Source of the DNA: Marinobacterium litorale DSM 23545
GTDB lineage: Bacteria > Pseudomonadota > Gammaproteobacteria > Pseudomonadales > Balneatricaceae
Assembly (NCBI RefSeq): GCF_000428985.1
Contig: NZ_AUAZ01000006.1
Coordinates: 62,001-126,000 of the forward strand
DNA: 64,000 nt
Reading direction: 5' to 3'
The stretch's first letter is position 1. Every line of letters starts with the position of its first letter. The notes below the pieces were generated by a model. That model saw nothing but the letters and a program-made list of their open reading frames with translations, made no database searches and was not told the origin of the DNA. Positions 27,992 to 37,085 of the stretch are shown piece after piece. The position numbers were made by a program, and so were the translations under genes.

Positions 27992-28933
27992 ATGAGATCG
28001 ATCCCCCTGATCGCCAATATCGAAAGCGATGAACGTGACGCCTGGTTAACCCAGCTAAACACAGTGCTGCCGGATACCGAGGTGCGCCCGTCCGAGCAGT
28101 TCAATACAGATCAGGCGGCTAACGCCGATGTGGCGATTGTCGCCAACCCCTCTCCGGATGAACTGCGCCGGTTCACAGGCTTGCGCTGGGTACAGAGCGT
28201 CTGGGCCGGCGTGGAAAAGATGGTCAAAATGCCTGAGCTCGCGGAGATTCCCATTGTGCGTATGGAGGACCCGGAGCTGGCTCGCACCATGGGCGAAGCC
28301 GTTCTGGCCTGGACACTCTATCTGCACAGAGATATGCCGGAATATGCGCGCCAGCAGAAAGAAAAAATCTGGCAACAGCGGCCCTACACACCACCTGACG
28401 AGTGTGAGGTTGGCGTGCTGGGCAGCGGGAAGCTGGGCAGGGCGGCAATTGAGGCGCTACTGACATGCGGCTTCCGTGTCAGTGCCTGGAGCCGGTCCGA
28501 GCAGCAGATCGACGGTGTCGATCATTACGCCGGGCTGGAGCGTTTGCCTGCCCTGCTGGCCCGTTGCGATATTCTGGTCAGCCTGCTGCCTTTAACGGCC
28601 GACACCGAGCACCTGATGGATATCCAGCGTCTGGCCCTGCTCAAGCCCCAGGCCGCCATTATCAACTTTGCACGTGGCGCAATTTTTGATGAGCAGGCCC
28701 TGCTACGCCAGCTTGATCAGGGTGCCCTGCGCCATGCCGTGCTGGATGTGTTCAGCACCGAACCGCTGCCACCGGACAACCCTTTCTGGCATCACCCGGC
28801 GGTTACGGTATTACCCCACATATCCGCGCCGACCAATGTCAAAACCGCCAGTTTAATCGTCCGCGACAATCTGCAGGCCTACCAAAAAGATGGAACCATT
28901 CCGCCTGCGGTTAACTATCGACGGGGCTACTGA
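27992..28933 (+). CDS. D-2-hydroxyacid dehydrogenase, GhrA-like
   Basis: A 313-residue NAD(P)-dependent reductase of the glyoxylate/hydroxypyruvate reductase A type (E. coli GhrA has 312). The nucleotide-binding motif GVLGSGKLGRAAIEAL is complete, and the catalytic arginine and histidine lie in INFARGAIFDE and VLPHISAPTN. ATG at 27992 follows AGGA at good spacing; a GTG five codons earlier is less likely. It follows the doe terminator, so it is probably expressed separately. Any role in ectoine breakdown is unproven. Confidence 0.87.
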   Translation: MRSIPLIANIESDERDAWLTQLNTVLPDTEVRPSEQFNTDQAANADVAIVANPSPDELRRFTGLRWVQSVWAGVEKMVKMPELAEIPIVRMEDPELARTMGEAVLAWTLYLHRDMPEYARQQKEKIWQQRPYTPPDECEVGVLGSGKLGRAAIEALLTCGFRVSAWSRSEQQIDGVDHYAGLERLPALLARCDILVSLLPLTADTEHLMDIQRLALLKPQAAIINFARGAIFDEQALLRQLDQGALRHAVLDVFSTEPLPPDNPFWHHPAVTVLPHISAPTNVKTASLIVRDNLQAYQKDGTIPPAVNYRRGY

Positions 28934-28990
28934 TTACGGGGCAAACGGCGGTAGAATAGCGCACTTTCAACCCAACCTTTCGAGGTCCCT

Positions 28991-29557
28991 ATGCCTAAGG
29001 CATCCGAACTTAAGCGCGGCCAAGTCATCGATATCGACGGCAAGCTGATGCTGGTCCAGCAGATCGACGTGCGTAACCCCACAGCCCGGGGCGCGTCGAC
29101 ACTTTATCGTGTCCGTTTCAGCCAGATTCCCGGCGGCGGCAAGCATGAAGCCACCTACGTGGGTGACGATATCGTCAAGGATGTGGCACTGGAGCGCCGT
29201 CAATGCTCCTACCTCTACCGTGAGGATGATCTGTTCTACTTCATGGATGCCGAGGATTACAGCCAGTACGGTATTAACGCTGATGTTATCGAAGATCAGC
29301 TGCCCTACCTGATCGAAAACATGGAAGGGATTATGGTTTCCCTCGTGGATGGCCAGGCGATCTCGATCCAGCTGCCCTCCATCGTCGTTATGGAGATCGT
29401 CGAGACCGTACCCGGTATGAAAGCGGCCAGCGCCACCGGACGCACCAAAGCGGCCCGGTTTGCCAACGGGCTGGAGATCCAGGTCCCGGAGTACCTGGAA
29501 ACCGGCGAGAAAGTAAAGATCAATACCGAAACCGGTAAGTTCAGTTCCCGCGCCTGA
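28991..29557 (+). CDS. efpL: Elongation factor P-like protein EfpL (YeiP)
   Basis: A 188-residue paralogue of elongation factor P that relieves ribosome stalling at proline-rich and other difficult sequences. The three-domain EF-P layout is intact. The loop that reaches the peptidyl-transferase centre reads NPTARGAST, with arginine (Arg33) in place of the modified lysine of EF-P, as in E. coli YeiP. The C-terminal VPGMKAASATGRTKAA and QVPEYLETGEKVKI segments are diagnostic. It is convergent with the tgpA-like gene, ending 4 bp from it. Canonical efp is not in this window. Confidence 0.93.
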   Translation: MPKASELKRGQVIDIDGKLMLVQQIDVRNPTARGASTLYRVRFSQIPGGGKHEATYVGDDIVKDVALERRQCSYLYREDDLFYFMDAEDYSQYGINADVIEDQLPYLIENMEGIMVSLVDGQAISIQLPSIVVMEIVETVPGMKAASATGRTKAARFANGLEIQVPEYLETGEKVKINTETGKFSSRA

Positions 29558-29561
29558 TCCT

Positions 29562-31688
29562 CTACCGTTCGCCCAGTTGCCAGCCCTGCTGGGCAATGCG
29601 CTGACGAAAAGCGCGCCAGCAGGTCTGTGCCTGGGCGGCGGTCATCCCCTCCCCGCTGTCCGCATAGCGCTCGCGGTTAAAGCCGATCTCCACCGGTACC
29701 AACACATCCTGCAGCCAGGGGTAATCGTTGCCCACCCGGTTTAGCCATAGACTGGCCGTTTCGTGCCGTGCACGGCCCTGTCCCCGGCGCTCAAGCCAAC
29801 TTTCCAGCGCAGCAAGCAGATGAGTTGCGGCCCTCTCCGGTGACTGCTGCAAGCGATGAAGAAAACGCCGCTCCAGCCATCGATCACGCAGTTTCTCCCG
29901 GTTGCGCCACGCCCAGATCAACAGCCCCAGAACCAACAAGGCACAGAGTAACAACAGCAGTTTTACCCACAACGGAAGCTGTGACACGGCGATCAGAGCG
30001 CCGAGCAAGGCGGCCACCATGGACAGGCCGATATACTCCAGCAACCCCGTGTCCGCTCTTTGCAACCGTTGCTCCACGTAATCAAGGGCCTGCTCCAGTG
30101 CCGACCGTGCAGCCGTTCCCGGGTTATCGTTGACAACAAACTGCACCCAGCCCTGGCCCGGCAGATAGAGCTCGGCCCAGACCACGGCGCTCGCGGAAGT
30201 GACCTCCCAAGTCCCGCTGATCGGGTGACGGGTATCAGCGCGATATCCACTCACCACCCGGGACGGGATCCCCTGGCAGCGCAGCATCAAGGCAAAAGCG
30301 CTGATTCGCTGCATGGCCGTTAGCCCCGCCCCCTCCTGGAACTGCTCCGGATCCAGCTCAATGCGCGAGGACCCGCCCATTTTGCCAACGACTGCTCCCC
30401 GCTCCAGCAGATAGCGTTCAATCTCTCGGCCGGCGGCCAGGGGGGCGCGGTCCGCCACCAGACGATCACTTAACGGGCAAAGCGCGTGAGCAGACCCCGG
30501 TAACTGCAGCCATTGTGCTCCATCCGCCTGACCAGGCGACAGACGGCGGCCATCCACTTCACCACGAGCCGACTCAACCCGGTACTGCAATCCCGGTTCT
30601 AACGGCCCCGGCAGGTAGACATTCCCCCTTGGATCTATTCGGATCACCCGGGTCGGCAGTGCGATGCGAAACGCCACTGGCGATACCGGCAGGGCTCCGG
30701 GCATCTCTTCTACAACCTCAATCTGCTGTACTGTCACCGGGAATCCACGCGGCACATCACGCTCGAACAGGCCGTCCGACACTCGGTAAAAGCGGTCTCC
30801 CATCCCCGGGGCCGCCCGGCTCCAGCTCTCCCCGTTAAAGTGATCGAAAATCTGGGCCTGCAGGAGCGGGCGGGAGTCACTGTCCACCTTTAACAACAGC
30901 CGGGGAGGCTCGTTATCAGGCGCGCCGCCCTCCCCCAGAATCGGCTCCTGCGCCAATGTCGGGGGCGGTGGCTGACCCTGCTCACCCTGGCCCGAGCCGC
31001 CACCGCCGGAGCCGGAACTGCCTTGCCCCCCGCGCTTTGCGCGCCCCTGCTGATCTGCCATCGACTCCCAACCGCGGTTGCCATAAGTGAGTTCAGCATC
31101 CTGTGGCACCCAGGATTTATAGGTGGGTTCGGGTTGCGGCAACAGCCAGTAGAGGATTGCCGTCAGGCCCAGAATGGACAGGGTCACCGGCAATGCGGCC
31201 AGCGCGCTGCCACGGCCTCGATACTGCGCCACCTGCTGACGCACGCGAGCCAATTGCAGCTGCATCAACACAATCACGACGCTGAGCAGATACAACGCGA
31301 GCAGTATCGAAAAGCTGCGGGAATAGGTTGAGGCGTAGAGCATCAGGCCGATCGACGCGAGGATCAGCATGAACAGCTCACGGCGGTTGCTCAGCGTACA
31401 GGACAGCCCCAACGCGATGAACAGCATCAGCATCATCATGCCGTTCAGCAGGTCACCGCGCATTAAGCCGGGCAGCGCCAGCAGAAGCCCGATAACAACG
31501 GCGAAACCTTTTAACAGCCGCATCCAGCGGGCCGGAGCACGGCTGTAACGGAAGCCGGAAAGCAGAGCGCCGCCCGCCAGCAACGAGATTAGAAATGCGC
31601 CCACCAGGTTATTGGTCCAGCCGAATGCGGCCAACGTCAGCATCATCCACAGCGCCCCATAGACGCCGCCACTCAATCCCCCGTTCAT
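29562..31688 (-). CDS. TgpA-like membrane protein with degenerate transglutaminase domain
   Basis: A 708-residue inner-membrane protein of the DUF3488/transglutaminase (TgpA) family. Residues 1-185 hold about six or seven membrane helices, residues 215-245 are a Gly/Ser/Pro-rich linker, a periplasmic transglutaminase-like core covers about 400-530, and a further helix lies near 555-595. The family uses a Cys-His-Asp triad. Here the positions aligned with the Cys (in CEHFASAF) and the His (in HAWVEVYLPG) read Ala458 and Val502, so the core looks inactive. Last gene of a moxR-DUF58-tgpA unit; it overlaps the previous gene by 4 bp. Confidence 0.88.
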   Translation of the reverse strand: MNGGLSGGVYGALWMMLTLAAFGWTNNLVGAFLISLLAGGALLSGFRYSRAPARWMRLLKGFAVVIGLLLALPGLMRGDLLNGMMMLMLFIALGLSCTLSNRRELFMLILASIGLMLYASTYSRSFSILLALYLLSVVIVLMQLQLARVRQQVAQYRGRGSALAALPVTLSILGLTAILYWLLPQPEPTYKSWVPQDAELTYGNRGWESMADQQGRAKRGGQGSSGSGGGGSGQGEQGQPPPPTLAQEPILGEGGAPDNEPPRLLLKVDSDSRPLLQAQIFDHFNGESWSRAAPGMGDRFYRVSDGLFERDVPRGFPVTVQQIEVVEEMPGALPVSPVAFRIALPTRVIRIDPRGNVYLPGPLEPGLQYRVESARGEVDGRRLSPGQADGAQWLQLPGSAHALCPLSDRLVADRAPLAAGREIERYLLERGAVVGKMGGSSRIELDPEQFQEGAGLTAMQRISAFALMLRCQGIPSRVVSGYRADTRHPISGTWEVTSASAVVWAELYLPGQGWVQFVVNDNPGTAARSALEQALDYVEQRLQRADTGLLEYIGLSMVAALLGALIAVSQLPLWVKLLLLLCALLVLGLLIWAWRNREKLRDRWLERRFLHRLQQSPERAATHLLAALESWLERRGQGRARHETASLWLNRVGNDYPWLQDVLVPVEIGFNRERYADSGEGMTAAQAQTCWRAFRQRIAQQGWQLGER

Positions 31689-32908
31689 GATGCAAACACC
31701 TCCGCCAGATTGGCCCCGCGGCTGATCCAGTAGAGGTCTGGCACCGCCATCTGGCGCAGGGACGGCGCCTGGGTTGCCGCTCTCTGACGAAAGCTGGGGG
31801 CATCAAACGCCACCTGGACCGGGGCCTGATCAATGCGAGAAGACAGCGCGGGTGCCGCCGGAATGGTCGAAGGAGACTCCGCGGTGTGGAACAGCCAGAG
31901 CCGCCCCTGTCGACCGGCCAGTGTCGCTGCCTGTTCAACCGCCTGGCGATAATCGCCGGGCGTGTCGGCTTCTACACCGGCCAGAAACTCCAGCGCATGG
32001 CGGTAGTGATGCCAGCCACTGTCTGGGGCCAGCCAGCGCACACCATCCATCTGCTGACAGAAAACGCCGACCTTATGCCCATTTTCAGTGGCATAACGAG
32101 CCAGTGATGCAGCAATACGCACCGCATATTCAAAACAGCTCTCCCGGCCGCTACCCGGGTTCGCACCCGGATCCGCATTAAGCACAATCACCAGTTCAGC
32201 GTTTTCGATCTGCTCATATTCGCGGACCACCCACTCACCCCGGCGCGCTGACGCACGCCAGTGAATATGGCGCATACTGTCGCCGCGCCGATAATCCCGC
32301 ACGCCAGCGAAAGTATCCTGACCACGACTGGCCGGGCCCACCTGATGACTGTCGGTGGGAAATCCGGTTTGTCCCGCCAACATCAGCCCCTGTATCGGGA
32401 AGGTTGAAGGCAGCACCCGGATTTCGGTCAGGCTATCGGTCAGCGGCAGACTCACCCGCATCAATGCCAGCGGAAACTCCGAGCTCACCTGCAGTGGGCC
32501 GATCGTATGGATACCACGACGCTCACAGGTAATGCTGTATTGAAACTGCTGCCGCCCCCTGAGCCGCGCAATCAGCACCGGATAGTCGGGTTGATCGAGA
32601 AATGGCAACCGATCCCGAACCTGCAGCATATAGCGGGCAAAGAAGCCTTTGGCCTGCAACTGGAGCGCCACCTCGATCTCATCGCCCTCATGACTTTCCG
32701 CCGGCAGCTCACGACTGACATGGATCCCACGCACATTACGCCGTGGCAGCCAATAGCCAGCGATCAGTGTCGCACTCAGCAAAACGCCAAACTGGTACAA
32801 GCGGCTTTCGCCCGTATTCCAGGCCGCCAGCAGAATCAGCACCGACAGCGTACCTAGCCAAAACCCCGGGTGGCGCCAGATCCCTTTGAGCGCCGTCAGC
32901 GCCCTCAC
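31685..32908 (-). CDS. DUF58 domain protein
   Basis: A 407-residue membrane-anchored protein. Two hydrophobic helices lie near the N-terminus (LGTLSVLILLAAW and FGVLLSATLIAGYWLP), and the DUF58 core, related to von Willebrand A folds, follows with its hallmark DYRRGDSMRHIHWRASARRG at about residue 210. Partner of MoxR-type ATPases in cell-envelope or stress systems. It starts at a GTG overlapping the moxR stop (GTGA) and its own stop overlaps tgpA, so the three are co-translated. Confidence 0.9.
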   Translation of the reverse strand: MRALTALKGIWRHPGFWLGTLSVLILLAAWNTGESRLYQFGVLLSATLIAGYWLPRRNVRGIHVSRELPAESHEGDEIEVALQLQAKGFFARYMLQVRDRLPFLDQPDYPVLIARLRGRQQFQYSITCERRGIHTIGPLQVSSEFPLALMRVSLPLTDSLTEIRVLPSTFPIQGLMLAGQTGFPTDSHQVGPASRGQDTFAGVRDYRRGDSMRHIHWRASARRGEWVVREYEQIENAELVIVLNADPGANPGSGRESCFEYAVRIAASLARYATENGHKVGVFCQQMDGVRWLAPDSGWHHYRHALEFLAGVEADTPGDYRQAVEQAATLAGRQGRLWLFHTAESPSTIPAAPALSSRIDQAPVQVAFDAPSFRQRAATQAPSLRQMAVPDLYWISRGANLAEVFAS

Positions 32909-33861
32909 AACGCCTGCGCCGCGTCCAAGACCGGCGGCTCAACCTGCTTTAGAATCGCCTTCACCAGGTCCGTTTCGTGCAGTTTCTTCATCCGTGCCGG
33001 CTGACTCAGGATCAGGCGGTGTGCCAGCACCGGCTCAGCCACCTTGATCACCTGATCCGGCGTCACATAGTCCAGGCCATCGATCAACGCCGCCGCCCGT
33101 GCCGCTTTCATCAACGCCAGAGCGCCGCGTGGGCTGGCGCCAAGCTCCAGATCCGGATGCTCCCGACTGGCACGCACAATATCCGCGATATAGCCCAGCA
33201 CCGGCTCCGAAATATGCACCTGCTCAACCGCCTCCTGCAGAGCCCGCAACTGGGCGATCGAAATAACCGGCTTAAGGTTATCGATGGGGTGACCGGTGAA
33301 CTGCTGCTGGAGAATCCGAATCTCTGCATCGCGATCCGGGTAACCCATGGAGAGACGCATGAAAAAGCGGTCGAGCTGCGCTTCCGGCAGTGGATAGGTG
33401 CCGTGATACTCCACCGGGTTCTGGGTGGCAATCACCATGAACACCTCCGGCAGGGTCCGGGTCACCCCTTCCGTGGTGACTTGAGCCTCAGCCATACACT
33501 CCAGCAGGCTGGACTGTGTCCGTGGCGACGTACGGTTGATCTCATCGGCCAGCAGCACATTGCAGAACACCGGCCCCGGCATGAACTCGAACCGATGCTC
33601 CTGCTGATTGAAAATCGAAACCCCGGTGATATCCGAGGGCATCAGATCCGGCGTGCACTGCACACGACGAAATTCCAGATCGATACTGCGGGTCAGCGCC
33701 CGCGCCAGCATCGTCTTACCCAGGCCCGGCACATCCTCCAACAGAAGGTGACCGCGGCACATCAGGGTGATCAGCCCCAGGGTCAGCGTGCGATGTTTAC
33801 CGACAATGGCTTGCGCCATGTTGCTGTGCAGGGCTTTGAAATGCTTGAGATGTTCGCTCAT
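32905..33861 (-). CDS. MoxR-family AAA+ ATPase
   Basis: A 318-residue MoxR-type AAA+ ATPase with Walker A DVPGLGKT (Gly46-Thr50), Walker B LLADEINR and the sensor region VIATQNPVEYHGTYPLPEAQ. These proteins act as chaperones for partners with von Willebrand-like domains, here presumably the DUF58 product of the next gene. It is the first gene of the three-gene leftward unit. The upstream 238-bp gap before the divergent AIM24 gene shows no other gene. Confidence 0.93.
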   Translation of the reverse strand: MSEHLKHFKALHSNMAQAIVGKHRTLTLGLITLMCRGHLLLEDVPGLGKTMLARALTRSIDLEFRRVQCTPDLMPSDITGVSIFNQQEHRFEFMPGPVFCNVLLADEINRTSPRTQSSLLECMAEAQVTTEGVTRTLPEVFMVIATQNPVEYHGTYPLPEAQLDRFFMRLSMGYPDRDAEIRILQQQFTGHPIDNLKPVISIAQLRALQEAVEQVHISEPVLGYIADIVRASREHPDLELGASPRGALALMKAARAAALIDGLDYVTPDQVIKVAEPVLAHRLILSQPARMKKLHETDLVKAILKQVEPPVLDAAQAL

Positions 33862-34099
33862 CCTGAGCCTCCCAGGTGGTTGAGGATCGACAGGAAGTCA
33901 GACAAACCGAACATGGGGGCGGGTGTCAGAGCGAGCCTCCCTGGGATTACGGCCGGATGGAACTTCCTGTTCCTGTGCGCGAGCTTAAAATCAACCCCAA
34001 TGCCAGTCAATCAAAGCGCGTTAACCCTGTATGCTTGATTCGGCCAACTTCGCTAAACTGTTTGGATTATCGCCAATCAGGATGAGAGAGGATTCAACC

Positions 34100-34891
34100 A
34101 TGCGCTGCCATGAAGTGGACTATGAATTAATCGGCTCTGAAATGCAGCTGGTCGAGGTGGAACTGGACCCCAACGAGACCGTGATCGCAGAGGCCGGGGC
34201 GATGACCTACATGGAAGAAGGGATCGATTTCGAAACCCGCATGGGTGATGGCTCCGATCCCGACGAAGGCTTCATGGGCAAGCTGTTTTCCGCCGGCAAG
34301 CGCGTATTCACCGGCGAATCGATCTTTACCACACATTTCACCAACCGCGGAGCCGGTAAACGCCGGGTCGCCTTTGCTGCGCCCTACCCCGGCAATATCG
34401 TCCCGCTCGATATGGCTCAATATGGCGAGAGGATCACCTGTCAGAAGGACGCCTTTCTCTGCGCAGCACTGGGCACCAAGGTCAGTATCACCTTTAACCG
34501 GCGCATCGGCTCCGGGTTATTTGGAGGTGAGGGGTTCATTCTGCAAAAACTTGAAGGCGATGGCATGGCCTTTATTCAGGCCGGCGGCACGGTCATCGAG
34601 AAAAAGCTCAATGGCGAAACCCTGCGCGTGGATACCGGGTGTCTGGTCGGTTTTACCGAGGGCATCGACTACGATATCCAGCGTGCCGGCAACCTGAAAT
34701 CGATGATCTTCGGCGGCGAAGGACTGTTCCTGGCCACTCTGCGCGGCACCGGAACCGTCTGGCTGCAAAGCCTGCCATTCTCGCGCATGGCGGATCGCAT
34801 TATCGCAAACGCGCCCTCCCATGGCGGCAGCGATAAGGGCGAAGGCTCCGTGCTGGGCGGGTTGGGCCGTCTGATCGACGGTGACCGCTGA
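34100..34891 (+). CDS. AIM24/TIGR00266 family protein
   Basis: A 263-residue protein of the AIM24 (TIGR00266) family, a double-stranded beta-helix fold with no established bacterial function. The hallmark [18 protein letters not shown] near residue 25, the central [11 protein letters not shown], and the C-terminal [19 protein letters not shown] are clear. ATG at 34100 follows AGAGGA and starts the conserved domain; longer starts add unrelated sequence. It may be co-transcribed with the Sir2 gene 33 bp downstream. Confidence 0.9.
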   Translation: MRCHEVDYELIGSEMQLVEVELDPNETVIAEAGAMTYMEEGIDFETRMGDGSDPDEGFMGKLFSAGKRVFTGESIFTTHFTNRGAGKRRVAFAAPYPGNIVPLDMAQYGERITCQKDAFLCAALGTKVSITFNRRIGSGLFGGEGFILQKLEGDGMAFIQAGGTVIEKKLNGETLRVDTGCLVGFTEGIDYDIQRAGNLKSMIFGGEGLFLATLRGTGTVWLQSLPFSRMADRIIANAPSHGGSDKGEGSVLGGLGRLIDGDR

Positions 34892-34924
34892 TACGTCAAA
34901 CGGGAACCAACAAACCGGATAGCT

Positions 34925-35647
34925 ATGAAACGTGTGATCTTTTTTACCGGGGCGGGGGTCTCGGCCGAGTCGGGCGTCCCCACCTTCAGAACCGGCTCCG
35001 ATGCGGTGTGGGAAAACCACCGCATTCAAGATGTCTGTCATATCGACACCTTTGAGCAGAACTATGACCTTGTTCACCAGTTCTACAACCAGCGACGTAC
35101 GGCTCTGGCCGGCGTTGAGCCCAATACCGCCCATCGCAAAATCGCGCAGGTGCAACAGGGGGCACCGGAGCGCGTCATTCTGATGACCTCCAATGTGGAT
35201 GACCTGCATGAGCGCGCGGGCAGCCCGAGGGTCCGGCATATCCACGGCAATCTGCTGGAGATGGTCAATCTGGACAGCCGGGAGATCATCCCGCTGCACT
35301 ACGAGGCATTCGACTACACGGCGCAACAGGGCCGCTTCAAACCCAACGTAGTGTTTTTCGGTGAGATAGCACCGGTGTATGCCGAGCTCTTCGAGTTGAT
35401 GAACAGTCTCACAGAAGAGGATCTGGTCGTGGTGGTGGGCAGCAGCGAAAGCGTCATCGCCTTCTGCGCCGAGGCCTATATCGGCAGTCAGGCCGCGGCC
35501 ACGATTCTTTACGTGGACCCCGCTCCCACCAACACCTACGACCGTCAATCGATTACGCCCTACAACAAACACTACCGCATAAGCGCCACCGAGGCGTTTG
35601 CCGAGGATTCGGAACTGGTCCACCTGATCGAACAGTGGCTGGCCTGA
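34925..35647 (+). CDS. Sir2-family NAD-dependent deacylase without zinc cysteines
   Basis: A 240-residue sirtuin. NAD-binding and catalytic features are visible: GAGVSAESGVPTFR (residues 9-22), TSNVDDLHERAG (88-99, in place of the usual TQNxDxLH) with the catalytic His107 in HIHGN, and KPNVVFFGE. Classical sirtuins hold a zinc ion with four cysteines between the HG motif and the FGE motif. This protein has only two cysteines in all, at 38 and in the FCAEAY segment, so no zinc site. Deacylase activity is inferred. It follows the AIM24 gene and ends in a terminator. Confidence 0.87.
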   Translation: MKRVIFFTGAGVSAESGVPTFRTGSDAVWENHRIQDVCHIDTFEQNYDLVHQFYNQRRTALAGVEPNTAHRKIAQVQQGAPERVILMTSNVDDLHERAGSPRVRHIHGNLLEMVNLDSREIIPLHYEAFDYTAQQGRFKPNVVFFGEIAPVYAELFELMNSLTEEDLVVVVGSSESVIAFCAEAYIGSQAAATILYVDPAPTNTYDRQSITPYNKHYRISATEAFAEDSELVHLIEQWLA

Positions 35648-35653
35648 AAACAA

Positions 35654-35679
35654 AAACCCCGCCACAGTGGACGGGGTTT
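35654..35679. terminator. Bidirectional hairpin terminator
   Basis: An 8-bp stem (AAACCCCG / CGGGGTTT) with a 10-nt loop between the convergent Sir2 and TRAP binding-protein genes. It is flanked by A-rich sequence on the left and TACCTTTT on the right. Confidence 0.85.
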
Positions 35680-35699
35680 ACCTTTTCCGCGGATGAGAC

Positions 35700-36785
35700 T
35701 TACTCCACAGTAGAGATACTGTTCAGGTAAGCCTTATCGGAGATGTTGGTCCATTTGCGAACCTGCTTGAGGTAGCTCTGCTGGCTCTCGATGATTTCAG
35801 CAGCCAGCGGGTCGGCTTCAGCCTGCTCCACCAGCAGCTTCTCGGTGGCCTGACGCAGCGCATCGATCACCGCCGGCGGGAACACCTTGTGGGTCACGTT
35901 CGGATACTCTTCCTTCATCTTATCCCAGGCTGCACTGTTCATATGCGTGCTCTGTGTGTACATGTCGTAAGCTGCGGTTCGCATGGACACACGCAGGATC
36001 TCTTGCAGATCCGCCGGCAGATCATCCCACACCTTCTTGTTCACCAGGAACTGCACCTCAGCTGCGGGTTCCTGCCAGCCGGAGTAGTAGTACTGGGCGA
36101 TACGGTGGAAGCCCATCGGCAGATCGAGAGCAGGGCCAACCCACTCCAGCGCATCGATGGTGCCGCGCTCCAGAGAGGTGTAAAGCTCGCCCGGTGGGAT
36201 ATTGGTCACGGCAACACCCAGTTCAGACATCACCTCACCGGCAAAACCGGGGGTGCGCATTTTCAGACCCTGAAGATCTTCGACGGAGTTGATCTCCTTT
36301 CGGAACCAGCCACCCATCTGATTACCGGTGTTACCGCCTGGGAATGAGAGCATGCCATGGGGCTCATATACCTTCTGGGCCAGCTCCATGCCGCCACCGT
36401 GGTAGAACCAGGCATACTGCTCCGGCACGGTCATGGAAAACGGTACAGTGGTAAAGTACATGGTGTTTGGCACCTTACCCTTGTAATAGTAAGACGCGGT
36501 ATGGCCCATGTCGTACTGACCGGCCTTCACCATGTCAAAAATGCCGAACGGTGCCTTGTGCTTGTTGCCGGAGTCGATACGAATCTTCAGACGGCCACCG
36601 GACATGGTTTCCGCCATCTCCGCCATGTGTTTGGTGGTATCACCCAGGATCGGCGTATTCGGGCCCCAGGTCTCCGCCAGTTTGAGTGTATAGGTGTCTT
36701 CGGCCAATGCCGGGGTGCCAACAAACGTCAGCAGGGTCGCCAACGCAGCGACCGGCTTGAGCCGTGCAAAGCAGCTTTTCATCAT
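35700..36785 (-). CDS. Orphan TRAP substrate-binding protein (TakP-like)
   Basis: A 361-residue DctP-family periplasmic binding protein with a signal peptide (cleaved near ALA, about residue 28). It resembles alpha-keto-acid-binding TRAP proteins such as TakP, with KMRTPGFAGEVMSELGVAV around the carboxylate-binding arginine and GALEWVGP-like TIDALEWVGPALDLPMGF. No permease subunit is encoded beside it, so it must rely on membrane subunits elsewhere or act with another system. It is unrelated in close sequence to the TeaA protein of the same window. Either of two adjacent ATG codons could start it. Confidence 0.88.
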   Translation of the reverse strand: MMKSCFARLKPVAALATLLTFVGTPALAEDTYTLKLAETWGPNTPILGDTTKHMAEMAETMSGGRLKIRIDSGNKHKAPFGIFDMVKAGQYDMGHTASYYYKGKVPNTMYFTTVPFSMTVPEQYAWFYHGGGMELAQKVYEPHGMLSFPGGNTGNQMGGWFRKEINSVEDLQGLKMRTPGFAGEVMSELGVAVTNIPPGELYTSLERGTIDALEWVGPALDLPMGFHRIAQYYYSGWQEPAAEVQFLVNKKVWDDLPADLQEILRVSMRTAAYDMYTQSTHMNSAAWDKMKEEYPNVTHKVFPPAVIDALRQATEKLLVEQAEADPLAAEIIESQQSYLKQVRKWTNISDKAYLNSISTVE

Positions 36786-36912
36786 GGTTCAGTCCAATTG
36801 TCATAATTTGTCGGTAAGGTCAGCCGCCCGATCATAGCGTGGCCGAGGTCTGGGAAAAAGGCCCCTCAGCCCTTCTCACGTCCATGATTGACCTATATTC
36901 CTGTCCCTTTGA

Positions 36913-37050
36913 TCAAACTGGCTCAGCCCCGGTCTTCCTGCTAATTTCAATGACACCAATTACCTGGACGATATGACCTGCGGTACCTTGCAGGATATGG
37001 GTTACACCATCGACTACACCGCCGACAGCAGCGGCTTCTCTATCGTCTAA
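36913..37050 (+). pseudogene. C-terminal remnant of a lost gene (metalloprotease-like)
   Basis: An open stretch of 45 codons ending at TAA with no start codon and a stop just upstream. The translation includes NFNDTNYLDDMTCGTLQDMG and ends in YTIDYTADSSGFSIV. The pattern of a threonine/cysteine motif followed by LQDMGY resembles the C-terminal end of secreted leishmanolysin-like or related metalloproteases. It looks like what remains after deletion of the front of a gene. The surrounding 300 bp (36786-37085) holds nothing else recognisable. Confidence 0.5.
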
Positions 37051-37085
37051 ACCTTAAAAACCACTTAGCGAGTCAAGGAGGACTC

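Noticed and set aside
34517-35665. A 382-codon minus-strand frame opposite the AIM24 and Sir2 genes
   Set aside because: Shadow of two clear plus-strand genes; no start signal and it crosses the terminator region.
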